Under the pieces are notes generated by a model. That model did no database searches and was not told the origin of the DNA. It saw only the letters and a program-made list of their open reading frames with translations. A DNA stretch of 64,000 nt, from positions 1 to 64,000 of the forward strand of contig NZ_JAIVKM010000008.1 of NCBI RefSeq assembly GCF_020523985.1, in the 5' to 3' direction. Of the stretch, positions 19,433-30,599 are shown in pieces. The position numbers were made by a program, and so were the translations under genes. This DNA is from Mangrovibacter yixingensis (lineage in GTDB: Bacteria; Pseudomonadota; Gammaproteobacteria; Enterobacterales; Enterobacteriaceae). Each line of letters opens with the position of its first letter. Position 1 is the stretch's first letter.

Positions 19433-20137
19433 ATGCCCGGCCAGTTTGCATTAAAAGCCATGATTCACCGGGTCTGGCATGCTCCAGATGATTTCCGGTT
19501 AATGGACCCCCTACCCGCTTTGCACCGCCGGGGGATCATTATCGGTATAGCTTTGGTTGTTGTTGGGGTGTTGTTGCCTGCGGATAATCCCCCTGTTGCC
19601 CCCGTCTCCAGGGAAACTCCACTGAGTCTTCCCGGCATGGCACCAGCAACACCAGGCGGACAAAACACAAATTCTGCCTTCAACCAGCCAGTAGTCACTA
19701 CACCACCGCGTTACAATGAACCACAACCGGCGCAAACAGAGCCTGTATTGCGCTCACCAGAAGAGAGCATTCAGCCAGATAACGAATCAGAGTCGTCCGG
19801 GAGTAGTACCGCCGGGCGGACATCTCATGAAAGAAGCAGCACAGCCAGTAACGCCACCAGCACTACCGGGCAAGCACAATGGCACACCTGGCGTGTCGAA
19901 CCGGGGAAAACATTGGCGCAACTGTTCCGCGACCATAACCTGCCCCCCACGGATGTGTATGCGATGGCGAATGTCGAAGGGCCGGATAAACCCCTAAGTT
20001 CACTGCAAAGCGGCCAGCAAGTGCAGGTTAGAGTGAATGGTAATGGGGTTGTCACCGGGTTGATTGTCAATGATAACGATAACCGCCAGGTGCTTTTTAC
20101 TCGCGAGAGTAATGGTAATTTTATTCGGGCACGTTAA
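19433..20137 (+). CDS. ytfB: YtfB, OapA-family envelope protein with LysM-like domain
   Basis: 234 residues. A short N-terminal cytosolic segment is followed by one membrane helix (about 34-50), a Pro/Ser/Thr-rich periplasmic linker (about 55-145) and a C-terminal OapA domain (about 150-230, WHTWRVEPGKTLAQLFRDHNL) related to LysM. E. coli YtfB localises to the division septum, binds glycan and affects cell shape; Haemophilus OapA affects adhesion. AGGAGG precedes the ATG. The linker is longer than in E. coli. Confidence 0.88.
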   Translation: MPGQFALKAMIHRVWHAPDDFRLMDPLPALHRRGIIIGIALVVVGVLLPADNPPVAPVSRETPLSLPGMAPATPGGQNTNSAFNQPVVTTPPRYNEPQPAQTEPVLRSPEESIQPDNESESSGSSTAGRTSHERSSTASNATSTTGQAQWHTWRVEPGKTLAQLFRDHNLPPTDVYAMANVEGPDKPLSSLQSGQQVQVRVNGNGVVTGLIVNDNDNRQVLFTRESNGNFIRAR

Positions 20138-20220
20138 CCCAGACAGGGGAACCATACCGTGAGATGAGTAATAAAGGTGTGGTTAAAATGGGCAGAAATT
20201 ACAGGCAAGAATTACAAAGC

Positions 20221-20247
20221 AAAACGCCGGCATAAGCCGGCGTTTTA
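20221..20247. terminator. Bidirectional terminator between ytfB and rplI
   Basis: An 11-bp stem (AAAACGCCGGC / GCCGGCGTTTT, loop ATAA) closes both the ytfB transcript and the rpsF-priB-rpsR-rplI operon. Confidence 0.85.
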
Positions 20248-20264
20248 GCATACATCAGCGTAAA

Positions 20265-20729
<465 letters not shown>

Positions 20730-20758
20730 TCAAAGTCGTATTGGTTGACCGTGGCCGA

Positions 20759-21305
<547 letters not shown>

Positions 21306-21311
21306 CAGCGA

Positions 21312-21722
<411 letters not shown>

Positions 21723-21740
21723 TTATTCAGCCTCCTGTCA

Positions 21741-21788
21741 GGGTCAGCCGTAGCCCATGGAAGCAAGGAACGTGTGTTAAGACGGCTG
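21741..21788 (-). promoter_or_regulatory. Putative S6:S18-binding autoregulatory leader of rpsF
   Basis: On the minus strand CAGCCGT (21788-21782) pairs with ACGGCTG (21751-21745), followed directly by ACC, about 40 nt before the rpsF start. A CCG-bearing stem with a flanking ACC is the known S6:S18 leader motif, in which the protein pair represses its own operon. The rest of the 350-bp rpsF / yjfY gap holds no other gene. Confidence 0.55.
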
Positions 21789-22054
21789 AAAAATGACGCG
21801 TCATTCTATGGAAGTTGGGCGCTAATAACAAGCGTAATGCAGAAATAAATCACTGGGGAAACGCACACAGCGCCAAAACACCATTACCGTGCGAACTAAA
21901 GTTACTGGCAGAGGATGGCTGAAATTTTTTGAATACGTCTATCAGAAATGTTCACTTTCTGTACAGAGTGCAGACAGTACAATAGGTTATAGAGAACGAC
22001 CACCAGAAGAAAGGAGAGCCACTTTGCTATAAAAAGGCCACTGAGGAGCCAACG

Positions 22055-22276
22055 ATGAGAACCAAACTGATAGCCCTGATAACGGGCATGTTGTTATCAC
22101 TCCCGGCTGTTGCAGCCATCAACACCCAACCCAACCCCAGCCATGATATGGATGACGTGATGAGTACAGGTGTGCTTTATATTAACCACCATGGTGAAAC
22201 TGCTCCCCAGCTTGCACAGGGGCCGCAAACAACCACCTCTCCCGCTGAGCCAGGCGTTACCCACCCACGGCGATAA
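22055..22276 (+). CDS. YjfY-like small periplasmic protein, apparently shortened
   Basis: 73 residues with a signal peptide (cleavage near VAA-INT). Residues 30-48 (HDMDDVMSTGVLYINHHGE) resemble the start of the DUF1471 (YhcN/BhsA) domain of E. coli YjfY, which sits at the same locus next to rpsF. The second half of DUF1471 is replaced by a Thr/Pro-rich tail ending HPRR, so the fold is probably incomplete. GAGGA-like sequence precedes the ATG. It may be a decaying gene. Confidence 0.6.
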   Translation: MRTKLIALITGMLLSLPAVAAINTQPNPSHDMDDVMSTGVLYINHHGETAPQLAQGPQTTTSPAEPGVTHPRR

Positions 22277-22282
22277 GCCGCA

Positions 22283-23008
22283 TTAAAGTGACTGGCGGAA
22301 AAATTCGCAGGTTGAATCTAAAGCAAATGGTGTAATTCGGTGCTTTACACCGGACTCCCAGTAGCAAGCCACATGCTTATCCAGGTGCTGTTGTTGCAGT
22401 AACTGCCACAAACGTTTTGATTCTGCGGCGGGTACCAGGTCATCATCTTCACCGTGCCAGAGCATTAATGGACGGCTGGCAAGCATTGCCAGGCACTGTG
22501 TGGCTTCATAGTTTGCCAACGGGGCCAGAACAGCATCATGTTGTGCCGGAGGCGGAAATAGTGATTGAGAAAGTGTGTGATAAAACCCCGACCCCATGAG
22601 ACTTGCAGTACAGCGCACTTCAGGGTAATGCCCAGCCACACCTAATGCAGTCATTGCGCCCATGGATGCTCCCGCTACCCCCAGCCGCCCTTCAGCCACC
22701 CACCCTTTGGCTTCGATGGCATCACGCAATAATGGGTATTCCTGGATGTTCCCATAAAGAATTTGCCAGAAACGCTGCAAACGCCCAGCGTCATCACCAT
22801 GAAAGCGTGCGCCGTGTTCCGGTGCATCTGGCATAACTACCCGAAAACCGGCCTGCGCAAGTGCTACAGCAAAGTAGCTATACACTAATTTCGAGGATGT
22901 ATAACCATGCCAGAAAATAATCGTTGGTAAGGGCTTGAGGCGTTTTCCGGACGGAGCCGCATGCAAGACTTCAAAACCGGCCAGATTCGTGGTTTCTATT
23001 TCAGTCAT
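22283..23008 (-). CDS. yjfP: YjfP, alpha/beta-hydrolase (carboxylesterase)
   Basis: 241 residues. The oxyanion-hole motif FWHGYTSSK, the nucleophile elbow GASMG (Ser115), an acid in HGEDDDLVP (about Asp190) and His223 in GVKHRI make a complete triad. E. coli YjfP hydrolyses short-chain acyl esters and affects sugar efflux-related phenotypes; its natural substrate is unclear. In E. coli it lies beside the ulaR/ula ascorbate genes, which are absent here. Confidence 0.9.
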   Translation of the reverse strand: MTEIETTNLAGFEVLHAAPSGKRLKPLPTIIFWHGYTSSKLVYSYFAVALAQAGFRVVMPDAPEHGARFHGDDAGRLQRFWQILYGNIQEYPLLRDAIEAKGWVAEGRLGVAGASMGAMTALGVAGHYPEVRCTASLMGSGFYHTLSQSLFPPPAQHDAVLAPLANYEATQCLAMLASRPLMLWHGEDDDLVPAAESKRLWQLLQQQHLDKHVACYWESGVKHRITPFALDSTCEFFRQSL

Positions 23009-23234
23009 TTAACATTCGCGTTTTGTGTGGATGTCGCTCTATTCTATACCTTTATAGATACAGGCAGGGTAGCGCCGTGCCTTTGTGACCCAAAAATTCT
23101 AAATTTCAGTGTGAGACACGGATTACGCTTTTTAGTGATATATCCTGAGAATTCGCGTTATACGTAGCAGAAAATGAATTTTTGACTTACCAGATTTACC
23201 TCAATAACTAAAATCAACTTGTCAGGAAAATAGA

Positions 23235-23546
23235 ATGTCTATGCGTCGTTTTCTTCCACTTTGTTTATGCCTGGTACTGTCAGGTTGTAGTACCAACTGG
23301 ACAACTCCCCGTCCGGCACCTGCTGTGGCTGCCTGGCCGCAGGAAATTCAGCGTAACCAGACTGAAGGGCTGGTAAGAATGGGGATGATCAGCGTCACGA
23401 CACGTGGTGGCCCGGCAGATGCAGAAGAGGCGATCAAAAAACGCGCAACCAAGGAACAGGCTGATTATTATCTCATTTTGTTTATTAACGATAATATGAT
23501 TCCGGGCATACGCCGTGCTAACGCAATTCTTTACCGTAAGGCCTGA
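23235..23546 (+). CDS. bsmA: BsmA (YjfO), DUF1471 lipoprotein, biofilm peroxide resistance
   Basis: 103 residues. The N-terminus ends in a lipobox, LVLSGC, giving lipidated Cys18. A DUF1471 domain follows (GLVRMGMISVTTRGGPADAEEAI). In E. coli BsmA contributes to peroxide and acid tolerance in biofilms. AGGAAA precedes the start. It belongs to a run of three DUF1471-like genes in this region. Confidence 0.9.
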   Translation: MSMRRFLPLCLCLVLSGCSTNWTTPRPAPAVAAWPQEIQRNQTEGLVRMGMISVTTRGGPADAEEAIKKRATKEQADYYLILFINDNMIPGIRRANAILYRKA

Positions 23547-23692
23547 AGCCAGGTTTTAACGACTTTACATTGGATTGCACGACTTTATTTTCCGCCAGGC
23601 ACAATACAGCATGTCGCAAAGGATGTTGCATGCTGAATAACAAGGAAATGACCTGTAGCTTTTTTCAGATCATCGATATGGAGCGGGCAATT

Positions 23693-23968
23693 ATGAAGCG
23701 ATCACTGGCATTAACCTCTCTACTGTTGTCCGCAGGACTGGTCAGTACCAGTGCAAGGTCAGCTGAGGATGTGCATGCTGACCGGGTGACGGCATTCAAT
23801 GAAATGGGCATTCTGTCGTTTAAAGACGTCACTGGCAGCCCTCAGGATATCGAGCGGCTGGTTGCATTAAGTGCGGATGAACAGGGTGCTTCCATCTACC
23901 GTATTGTGAATATGGAAGAAACGCCTCGTAAAGATACCTGGCACGTGGAAGCCATTATCTACTCGTAA
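23693..23968 (+). CDS. yjfN: YjfN, DUF1471 periplasmic protein
   Basis: 91 residues. A signal peptide (about 1-25, TSARSA) precedes a DUF1471 domain (FNEMGILSFKDVTGSPQDIERLV). In E. coli YjfN has been described as a modulator of the DegP protease under envelope stress. GGAG precedes ATG 23693; an in-frame extension back to 23570 is unlikely to be translated. Confidence 0.85.
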   Translation: MKRSLALTSLLLSAGLVSTSARSAEDVHADRVTAFNEMGILSFKDVTGSPQDIERLVALSADEQGASIYRIVNMEETPRKDTWHVEAIIYS

Positions 23969-24003
23969 CGCTCTATCTAACCTGTACTGCCTTCTTTCCT
24001 GTT

Positions 24004-24030
24004 AAGCCACCTGCGGGTGGCTTATTTCGT
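24004..24030 (+). terminator. Terminator after yjfN
   Basis: Stem AAGCCACC / GGTGGCTT (24004-24011 with 24016-24023) followed by ATTT, 36 bp past the yjfN stop. Confidence 0.75.
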
Positions 24031-24255
24031 CTGGTATCAACCAAAAGGCCAGAGTGTTTTATTTCTGCTCTGCAACAAGCACACCAGACAGCAATTGATT
24101 TTCTGATTTATCTCAAACGCCGTAATAATGCTCATTAGATTAATAGCAACAGCATTAATTTATTAATTCTGCTTGCTGAGCGCTAATTTCTTTAATTTTC
24201 AAATGACAATGATCTAAATCAATCTTCCATGAAATATATTATTACACTTTTTGTA

Positions 24256-24283
24256 TAAATATTATCCAACCCACTGCCGTTAT
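24256..24283 (+). promoter_or_regulatory. Possible FliA (sigma-28) promoter of the chemoreceptor gene
   Basis: TAAATATT (24256-24263) and GCCGTTAT (24276-24283), 12 bp apart, each match 6 of 8 bases of the FliA consensus TAAAGTTT-N11-GCCGATAA. The -10 is 33 bp before the receptor ATG, which suits a chemotaxis gene. The rest of the 348-bp gap is AT-rich without a gene. Confidence 0.4.
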
Positions 24284-24316
24284 TGATGACAAAACACAAG
24301 ATACGGCAGAGATATT

Positions 24317-26311
24317 ATGACTTCTTTTAGATACTGGGGATTAGGCGCACGCCTGTCAGTGATGACAGCCGGTAGCGTCGCGGTGCTCTTTTTTGTTTTC
24401 ACCGTATTTCTTGGACGCCAGGCCAGCCAGCAACTAGAGCAACAGGCCTTACAGGACATGAAAGCGCAAGTCACCGGTATTTATGATACCGCGCAGATGT
24501 TTAACAGTAGCCTTAACAGTGAAGTTGCCAGCTTCACTCATCTGTTTGCCAGTTTTCTGCCACAACCACTCACTGTTGACCCGCAACAAACCGTCGAGAT
24601 AAGTGGGCACAAAGTGCCACTTCTGAAAGGTGGTAACACGCCGCTGCATGAGAATAATCAGTTTTCCGATGACTTTCTGGCGCGCAGTGGGGCGATATCC
24701 ACATTATTTGTTCGCTCGGGCGATGACTTTGTGCGGGTGGCAACCTCTTTGCGTAAAGAAGACGGCTCCCGGGCAATGGGCACACTGCTTGACCGCAATA
24801 GCCCATCCTGGGCCAGGGTCAGTAAAGGGGAAGTGTATCGTGGCCTGGCGCTATTGTTTGGTAAGCGCTATATCACCCAGTATCAACCCGTAAAAGATGC
24901 CAGCGGGCAGACGATTGCTGTGTTGTTTGTTGGCGTCGATATCAGTGATGACTGGCAGTTGATGCGGAAAAAAGTGATTTCTCGCCATATTGGGAAAAGT
25001 GGCCAGTTCTATGTTCTGAGCAACGCTCCGGGGAAAACCTGGGGGCAGTATTTATTTGATGCGAAACGGGAAGGGAAAACACCTGACTGGCCAGAAAATA
25101 TCAGTAAAGCGGTGTTAAACCAGCCTTCTGGTTCAGCCTCCTGGCAATCACCAGAGAATGGGGATACTGCTCTGGTCTGGACCACTCTGCCTGACTGGAA
25201 ATGGGTGATTGTGTCTGAGGTCAATAAAGACCAGCTACTGAGCGATATTACCCGTATGCGTGATAGCTTCCTGGTGGCTGGCGCGGTGCTGGTTGTGCTC
25301 TTTGCATTGTTCTTTATTTGGTTGATCCGCCGTTTGGTCAGCCAGCCTTTACAACAGGTTATTGGTTTGGCACACCTGTACGCCGGTGGTGACCTGCGCC
25401 AGTCTATTCACACACAACGCCATGATGAAATCGGGCAGTTGATACAAGGAATCAATGGCATTGGCGATGGCCTGAATACCATCGTTCAGCAGGTACGCCA
25501 GACGGCCGAAGAAATCAGCCACAGTACAGACACCCTGGCGACTGACAGTGATGAAATTGGCGAGCAAATTACCAAACAGGCCAGTAGTGTTGAAGAGACA
25601 TCGGCCAGTATGGGGCAACTTGCCACCACTGTTGCGCAAAACGCCGATAATATGGGCGCTGCACAAGGGTTAGTCGAGGAGACAACCCAGGCTGTTCACA
25701 GTGGCGGTGTAACAGTGAAACACGCTGTCTCCACCATGGATGCCATTCGTGAAGCATCACAGCGCATTGCGGATATTACCCATGTTATTGAGTCGATTGC
25801 TTTTCAAACCAATATTCTGGCGCTGAATGCGGCGGTGGAAGCGGCCCGTGCAGGTGAACACGGCAAAGGTTTTGCGGTGGTCGCTCAGGAAGTCCGGGCA
25901 CTGGCGGCACGCAGCGCGAATGCGGTGAAAGAAATTGATCAATTAATCGCAGATACACTCAAGAAAGTGAGCGAAGGCCATGTATTATCACAGCAAACCA
26001 GCCAGTCGATGCAGGACATTACCGGGCATATCGAACACATTAACCAGCTGATTACCACAATCAGTACAGCCTCGCAGGAGCAGTCTGCTGGTATCGGCCA
26101 GGTTAATATAGCAATGACACAAATTGGCGAGTCTACACACATTAACGCCCGGCGGATTGCTCGTACTGAGGAAGTGGCCCACAGCCTGAGGAGCCAGGGC
26201 CATCACCTGGCGGGATTAGTGAAACTGTTCCATGTAAAAGACAGCCATCAACCTGCACCACCGGTTGCTCTGAGCAGAATATCGGAGAGTACCGGCTCGT
26301 CAATTACGTGA
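24317..26311 (+). CDS. Methyl-accepting chemotaxis protein, Cache-type sensor
   Basis: 664 residues. TM1 (about 17-35), a long periplasmic Cache_3/Cache_2-like sensor (about 40-310; ends LPDWKWVIVSEVNKDQ), TM2 (about 317-338), HAMP (about 338-392) and the signalling hairpin. The tip ESIAFQTNILALNAAVEAAR and GKGFAVVAQEVRALA bind CheA/CheW. Unlike Tsr or Tar it lacks an NWETF-type C-terminal pentapeptide, so it relies on other receptors for CheR/CheB recruitment. Its ligand is unknown; small carboxylates are common for Cache sensors. The gene is absent from the E. coli locus, and its end overlaps aidB by 64 bp. Confidence 0.9.
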   Translation: MTSFRYWGLGARLSVMTAGSVAVLFFVFTVFLGRQASQQLEQQALQDMKAQVTGIYDTAQMFNSSLNSEVASFTHLFASFLPQPLTVDPQQTVEISGHKVPLLKGGNTPLHENNQFSDDFLARSGAISTLFVRSGDDFVRVATSLRKEDGSRAMGTLLDRNSPSWARVSKGEVYRGLALLFGKRYITQYQPVKDASGQTIAVLFVGVDISDDWQLMRKKVISRHIGKSGQFYVLSNAPGKTWGQYLFDAKREGKTPDWPENISKAVLNQPSGSASWQSPENGDTALVWTTLPDWKWVIVSEVNKDQLLSDITRMRDSFLVAGAVLVVLFALFFIWLIRRLVSQPLQQVIGLAHLYAGGDLRQSIHTQRHDEIGQLIQGINGIGDGLNTIVQQVRQTAEEISHSTDTLATDSDEIGEQITKQASSVEETSASMGQLATTVAQNADNMGAAQGLVEETTQAVHSGGVTVKHAVSTMDAIREASQRIADITHVIESIAFQTNILALNAAVEAARAGEHGKGFAVVAQEVRALAARSANAVKEIDQLIADTLKKVSEGHVLSQQTSQSMQDITGHIEHINQLITTISTASQEQSAGIGQVNIAMTQIGESTHINARRIARTEEVAHSLRSQGHHLAGLVKLFHVKDSHQPAPPVALSRISESTGSSIT

Positions 26312-27882
26312 TCACCACGGGAGTCCAGCGCCATCTGACACCAGGTTTCCGCAATGCGTGGGGGCAGGTGGCGCAACATTTCAGCTCCGGTGGCAAGGTG
26401 TACTAACTGGCCAGTAATTTGACGGCTTAAGGCTTCATCAGGCTTACGCAACCGCGCCTGTAGTTGCCGCCAGGTACGGTCAAAATGACGGCTCTGCCCT
26501 TTTACATCGGCAAAGTTCGCCTGCAGTAACCCCACAACTCCCGGTTGTTTTTGTAAAACCCGCAGTACATCAAGGCACATAATATTCCCGGATCCTTCCC
26601 AAATACTGTTCACTGGCATTTCCCGGTACAAACGAGGCAACTCACTCTCTTCGCAATAGCCAATACCCCCCAGGACTTCCATGGCTTCAGCCACAAAAGG
26701 AATACCTGATTTGCAAATATGAAACTTCGCCGCCGGGGTGAATAGCCGAGACCATAGCTGTTGATTGGCGTCGTCCCGCTGGCCCAACGCCCCCGCCAGG
26801 CGGAATAGAAAGGCAGTCTGCCCTTCGAGTTGCAACGCCATACGCCCGAGCACCTGGCGCATTAACGGCTGATCAACCAGATGCTTACCAAATGCCTGGC
26901 GTTGATGTGCATGGTATAGCGCAACGGCAAATGCCCTGCGCATCAGGCCATGGCTGCCCAGCGCACAATCAAAACGCGTCATCGCCCCCATACGCAAAAT
27001 CTGGCGAACACCCTCTCCTTCCTCACCAATCAGCCAGCCATGGGCATCGAACAGTTCGGCTTCACTACTGGCATTAGAACGATTGCCAAGCTTATCTTTG
27101 AGGCGCGCCAGGCTAATGGCATTACGTTCACCATCGGGCAGTAAACGGGGTACAAAGAAACAAGACAACCCGCCACGCGCCTGGGCCAGCACCAGGTGTG
27201 CATCACTTTGTGGGACGGAGAAAAACCATTTATGCCCCACCAGGCGGTAAGGCATGCCACAACCGGGAACTGTCTCTGGATCTGCTCTGGTGGTGTTACT
27301 CATCACATCAGATCCTCCCTGCTTTTCTGTCATACCCATACCAATCAGCAGACCTTTTTTCTGTGTCGCGGGTAACTGATGGGCATCGTAGCGATCACTG
27401 AGCAATGACGGCAGCCAATTGCGAAATTCGGCGGGCAGCGCTTGTTGTAATAATGGCGTTGCGGCAAAGGTCATGGTTACCGGACACAATGTTCCCGCCT
27501 CAACTTGAGCATGCAGAATAAAACGGGCAGCACGCGCAACAAAAGCGCCAGCCTGAGCATCTTTCAACCAGGGAAGGTTGTGTACCCGGTTAGCAAACAA
27601 GCCCTGCATCAATAGATGCCAGGAAGGGTGAAAGCGCACTTCGTCAATGCGTTCGCCGCGTGGGTCATAACGGAGTAGTTCTGGTGGGTTGGCATTGGCA
27701 AGCCGTCCCAGTTCAAGTGATTCAGCAGAACCCAGTTGTTGCCCGATACTGGCAAGCAACTCGCAGTCCCAGCCAGCTCCTTCGCGAATAACGGCGTCAC
27801 GCAATGCACTATCAGAGAGGAATAGATTACTGTTAATCAGTGGTGTGGGTTGATTAAAGACGGTATGAGTTTGCCAGCGCAT
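26248..27882 (-). CDS. aidB: AidB, acyl-CoA dehydrogenase-like alkylation-response flavoprotein
   Basis: 544 residues, aligned along its length with E. coli AidB (MHWQTHTVFNQP-type start, MGMTEKQGGSDVMSNTTRA flavin loop, GGIGYCEESELPRLYREMPV). AidB is an FAD protein induced by Ada; it binds DNA through its C-terminal domain and is thought to protect it from alkylating agents, with low isovaleryl-CoA dehydrogenase activity. The C-terminus overlaps the convergent receptor gene. The E. coli yjfIJKLMC genes between aidB and rlmB are absent. Confidence 0.95.
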   Translation of the reverse strand: MRWQTHTVFNQPTPLINSNLFLSDSALRDAVIREGAGWDCELLASIGQQLGSAESLELGRLANANPPELLRYDPRGERIDEVRFHPSWHLLMQGLFANRVHNLPWLKDAQAGAFVARAARFILHAQVEAGTLCPVTMTFAATPLLQQALPAEFRNWLPSLLSDRYDAHQLPATQKKGLLIGMGMTEKQGGSDVMSNTTRADPETVPGCGMPYRLVGHKWFFSVPQSDAHLVLAQARGGLSCFFVPRLLPDGERNAISLARLKDKLGNRSNASSEAELFDAHGWLIGEEGEGVRQILRMGAMTRFDCALGSHGLMRRAFAVALYHAHQRQAFGKHLVDQPLMRQVLGRMALQLEGQTAFLFRLAGALGQRDDANQQLWSRLFTPAAKFHICKSGIPFVAEAMEVLGGIGYCEESELPRLYREMPVNSIWEGSGNIMCLDVLRVLQKQPGVVGLLQANFADVKGQSRHFDRTWRQLQARLRKPDEALSRQITGQLVHLATGAEMLRHLPPRIAETWCQMALDSRGDHVIDEPVLSDILLRATGGAG

Positions 27883-27978
27883 GGTTTGTCTCCCTTTATG
27901 CCATTACATAAAGTATGGACTGCGCTGGCGGTTTATCACCGGGCAGAGTCACAAAGCGTGCGCCCTGACCGGATTCCG

Positions 27979-28713
27979 TTATTTGCTGCGCTGGCGCACC
28001 GCTTCAAACAGGCACACACCTGTCGCCACAGACACGTTCAGGGAAGAAACGGTGCCTGCCATAGGGATGCTAATAAGCTCATCACAATGTTCACGGGTAA
28101 GACGGCGCATGCCTTCCCCTTCTGCGCCCATGACCAACGCCATCGGGCCGGTCATTTTGCTTTGATACAGTGTGTGGTCTGCTTCACCCGCCGTACCCAC
28201 TATCCAGACATTTTCGTCTTTCAGTAAGCGCAGGGTGCGGGCAAGGTTAGTGACCCGAATCAGCGGCACACTTTCTGCAGCACCGCAGGCCACTTTTTTG
28301 GCCGTCGCGTTAAGTTGTGCAGAACGGTCTTTCGGCACAATGACAGCATGAACCCCGGCAGCATCGGCACTACGCAGGCAGGCTCCAAGGTTATGGGGAT
28401 CTGTGACACCATCCAGTACCAGTATGAACGGTTGTTCGTACTGAGCGATAAGGTCGGGCAGATCATTTTCCTGGTACTGTCTGCCAGGCTTAACGCGCGC
28501 AATGATCCCCTGATGGACAGCGCCTTCGGATTTATCATCCAGCCACTGGCGGTTTGCCATTTGGATAACGATCCCCAATGATTCAAGGGAATGAATCAGA
28601 GGCAACAGACGCTTGTCTTCGCGGCCTTTCAGGATAAACACTTCCTGAAAGCGCTCCGGTGCTCTGTCCAGTAAGGCCTGCACGGCATGAATGCCGTAAA
28701 TCATTTCACTCAT
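27979..28713 (-). CDS. rlmB: RlmB, 23S rRNA (Gm2251) 2'-O-methyltransferase
   Basis: 244 residues, SPOUT (TrmH-like) family: N-terminal substrate-binding domain, then the knot with [28 protein letters not shown] and SLNVSVATG. It methylates G2251 in the peptidyl-transferase P loop. ATG 28713 gives the E. coli N-terminus ([12 protein letters not shown]). An in-frame ATG at 28731 duplicates the sequence ATGAGTGAAA 18 bp upstream and would add six residues. In E. coli rlmB follows rnr; here the insertion separates them, so rlmB needs its own promoter, perhaps in the element junction. Confidence 0.96.
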   Translation of the reverse strand: MSEMIYGIHAVQALLDRAPERFQEVFILKGREDKRLLPLIHSLESLGIVIQMANRQWLDDKSEGAVHQGIIARVKPGRQYQENDLPDLIAQYEQPFILVLDGVTDPHNLGACLRSADAAGVHAVIVPKDRSAQLNATAKKVACGAAESVPLIRVTNLARTLRLLKDENVWIVGTAGEADHTLYQSKMTGPMALVMGAEGEGMRRLTREHCDELISIPMAGTVSSLNVSVATGVCLFEAVRQRSK

Positions 28714-28756
28714 ACTTAGCTTTTCACTCATCAAATAGAAAACTATAATGCGCCTA

Positions 28757-28766
28757 TTGTATGCTA
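28757..28766. other. Candidate left attachment core (attL)
   Basis: TTGTATGCTA at the rlmB side shares TGTATG-N-TA with the right junction (39985-39993). The core sits 17 bp before the integrase ATG, a usual place for a serine-integrase site. Only nine positions support it, so the exact crossover is uncertain. Confidence 0.4.
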
Positions 28767-28782
28767 TGTGGGTGCATTAATC

Positions 28783-30408
28783 ATGAAACGTTTGTTAGTG
28801 AGTTATATCAGGTGGAGTACAAAGGAACAGGGCGCTGGTGATAGCCTTAACAGACAGCAATCACTTATTGATAGCTACTACTCCAAACACCAAGACATTT
28901 TCTACATGTCTCAGGAACATAGATACATTGATGAAGGTCGTTCTGGCTTCAAACAGGCAAATAAAGACGCCTCAGCAGACTACACACGCCTCCTGAATAA
29001 CATTGCTTCTGGCTCAATTCCAAAAGGTTCACTTCTAATATGCGAGAATTTGGACAGGATTAGTCGCGCAGACATTGATACGGCAATAGATGATGTTAAG
29101 TCCCTCATACGCTCAGGGGTTGATGTCCTCACCCTATCAGACAATGAACTCTATGACTCAAAAAGCTTACGTGACCCAATCAAGCTAATCAAACAGATAC
29201 TCATCAGTGAACGCGCTCACAGTGAGAGCCTGTTAAAACAAGAACGTATATCAGCAGCATGGAAAGCAAAGCATGAAAAAGCCATAAGTGAAGGTGTGAT
29301 TCTCACCAAGGCCACCCCAGGCTGGATATCCTCAGATAAAGCTACAAATACATTTTCACTACTCCCTGAAAAAGCAGAGATAGTGCGTGATATATTTAAT
29401 ATGCGTCTCTCAGGTGTTTCTATGTTCAGTATTGCTAAAAAGCTTAATGAGCAGAACACACCACCAATTAATGACAGACAGGCGCGTATCAGCAAAACCT
29501 TTAAACCCGGTAATGGCAACTGGTCAGGTGTTTCTGTAAAGCATGTACTTACATCAAGGAGTGTGCTTGGTCACCTACCAGCCACCAACAAGAGGCCTGA
29601 AATACTTAATTACTACCCACCAGTGATTGACCTGCAAACATTCAACGCTGTACAGACACTTATCAGTGAAGGTGGTAAAGGCCGCTCACCCGAAAATAGA
29701 GACTGGATTCACACAAATATCTTTAAAGGATTACTCACCTGTGCATGTGGGCTATCTCTCAAGGTGACTGGAATCAGGGGTAACTACCAGGGAATCTATA
29801 GGTGTCATGGTGCTGTAGATGGACGGTGCAATCATGGCACAGTCTCAAGGAAGCTACTGGACACAGCACTGTGCTCAAGACTCCTGAGCCAGCTCACACG
29901 GCTTTATAACGATTCAGATGATAAACAGCTAATCAATAGCCTTGAATCCTCTCTGGAGGCTGTAGAGAGAGAATTAACAATACTCACTGAGACATTATTA
30001 CAGCTACCCAATATCACACAAATCAGGGATAAGCTGGCAGAGAAGCAGACAGAGAAAAATAAACTCAAACAGAGCCTTGATGAAATAAAGGCTAGATTAT
30101 CAACAGTGACCCCAGAGAATATGAGCCTCTCCTCACTAAACCTTGAAACAGTTGAGGGTAGAACAGAAGCACACATTATTATCAAAAGGCTTATCAAACA
30201 AATCACTGTTAGTGGGAAGGCTAAGACAGTAGATGTGCTTCTGCATAATGGGAATGAAATAACAGGCTTTCAGCTTGATGGAAACAGTGACCAGACATTC
30301 ACACTTAAACGTGTATCAGACACAGATGAACTGAATATGATTACAGGTGATTACTCACCCTTAGTGATTCAAGGTAACGACCCTGAACAGCTAGAGTCAC
30401 TCCCATAG
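28783..30408 (+). CDS. Large serine recombinase (integrase) of the element
   Basis: 541 residues from ATG 28783 (a GTG at 28768 would add five). The catalytic domain (about 1-150) has VSYIRWST with nucleophile Ser12 and the arginines of ENLDRISR (Arg92, Arg95). A Recombinase domain follows (about 165-275), then a zinc ribbon (Cys320, Cys322, Cys341, Cys349) and a C-terminal coiled coil (about 375-460) typical of directional phage integrases. It lies at the extreme left end, reading away from rlmB. On excision its upstream DNA would come from the element's right end, so promoter supply may change between integrated and circular states. Confidence 0.93.
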   Translation: MKRLLVSYIRWSTKEQGAGDSLNRQQSLIDSYYSKHQDIFYMSQEHRYIDEGRSGFKQANKDASADYTRLLNNIASGSIPKGSLLICENLDRISRADIDTAIDDVKSLIRSGVDVLTLSDNELYDSKSLRDPIKLIKQILISERAHSESLLKQERISAAWKAKHEKAISEGVILTKATPGWISSDKATNTFSLLPEKAEIVRDIFNMRLSGVSMFSIAKKLNEQNTPPINDRQARISKTFKPGNGNWSGVSVKHVLTSRSVLGHLPATNKRPEILNYYPPVIDLQTFNAVQTLISEGGKGRSPENRDWIHTNIFKGLLTCACGLSLKVTGIRGNYQGIYRCHGAVDGRCNHGTVSRKLLDTALCSRLLSQLTRLYNDSDDKQLINSLESSLEAVERELTILTETLLQLPNITQIRDKLAEKQTEKNKLKQSLDEIKARLSTVTPENMSLSSLNLETVEGRTEAHIIIKRLIKQITVSGKAKTVDVLLHNGNEITGFQLDGNSDQTFTLKRVSDTDELNMITGDYSPLVIQGNDPEQLESLP

Positions 30409-30599
30409 CCAACAGGAAGCCACCAGAGCCTTTATAAACACATCACCTATACAATCACCTTACTCACAACCAAAATGGCTTAGAATGCGTTACATGAGCT
30501 TCTAGGTCAATATGTCATTTATCACATAAGCAGTGATTCTTTATAACTAAACAGTCTTATAGCAATGCTTGACAATTCTTGACAACATGAGACCCTAAA

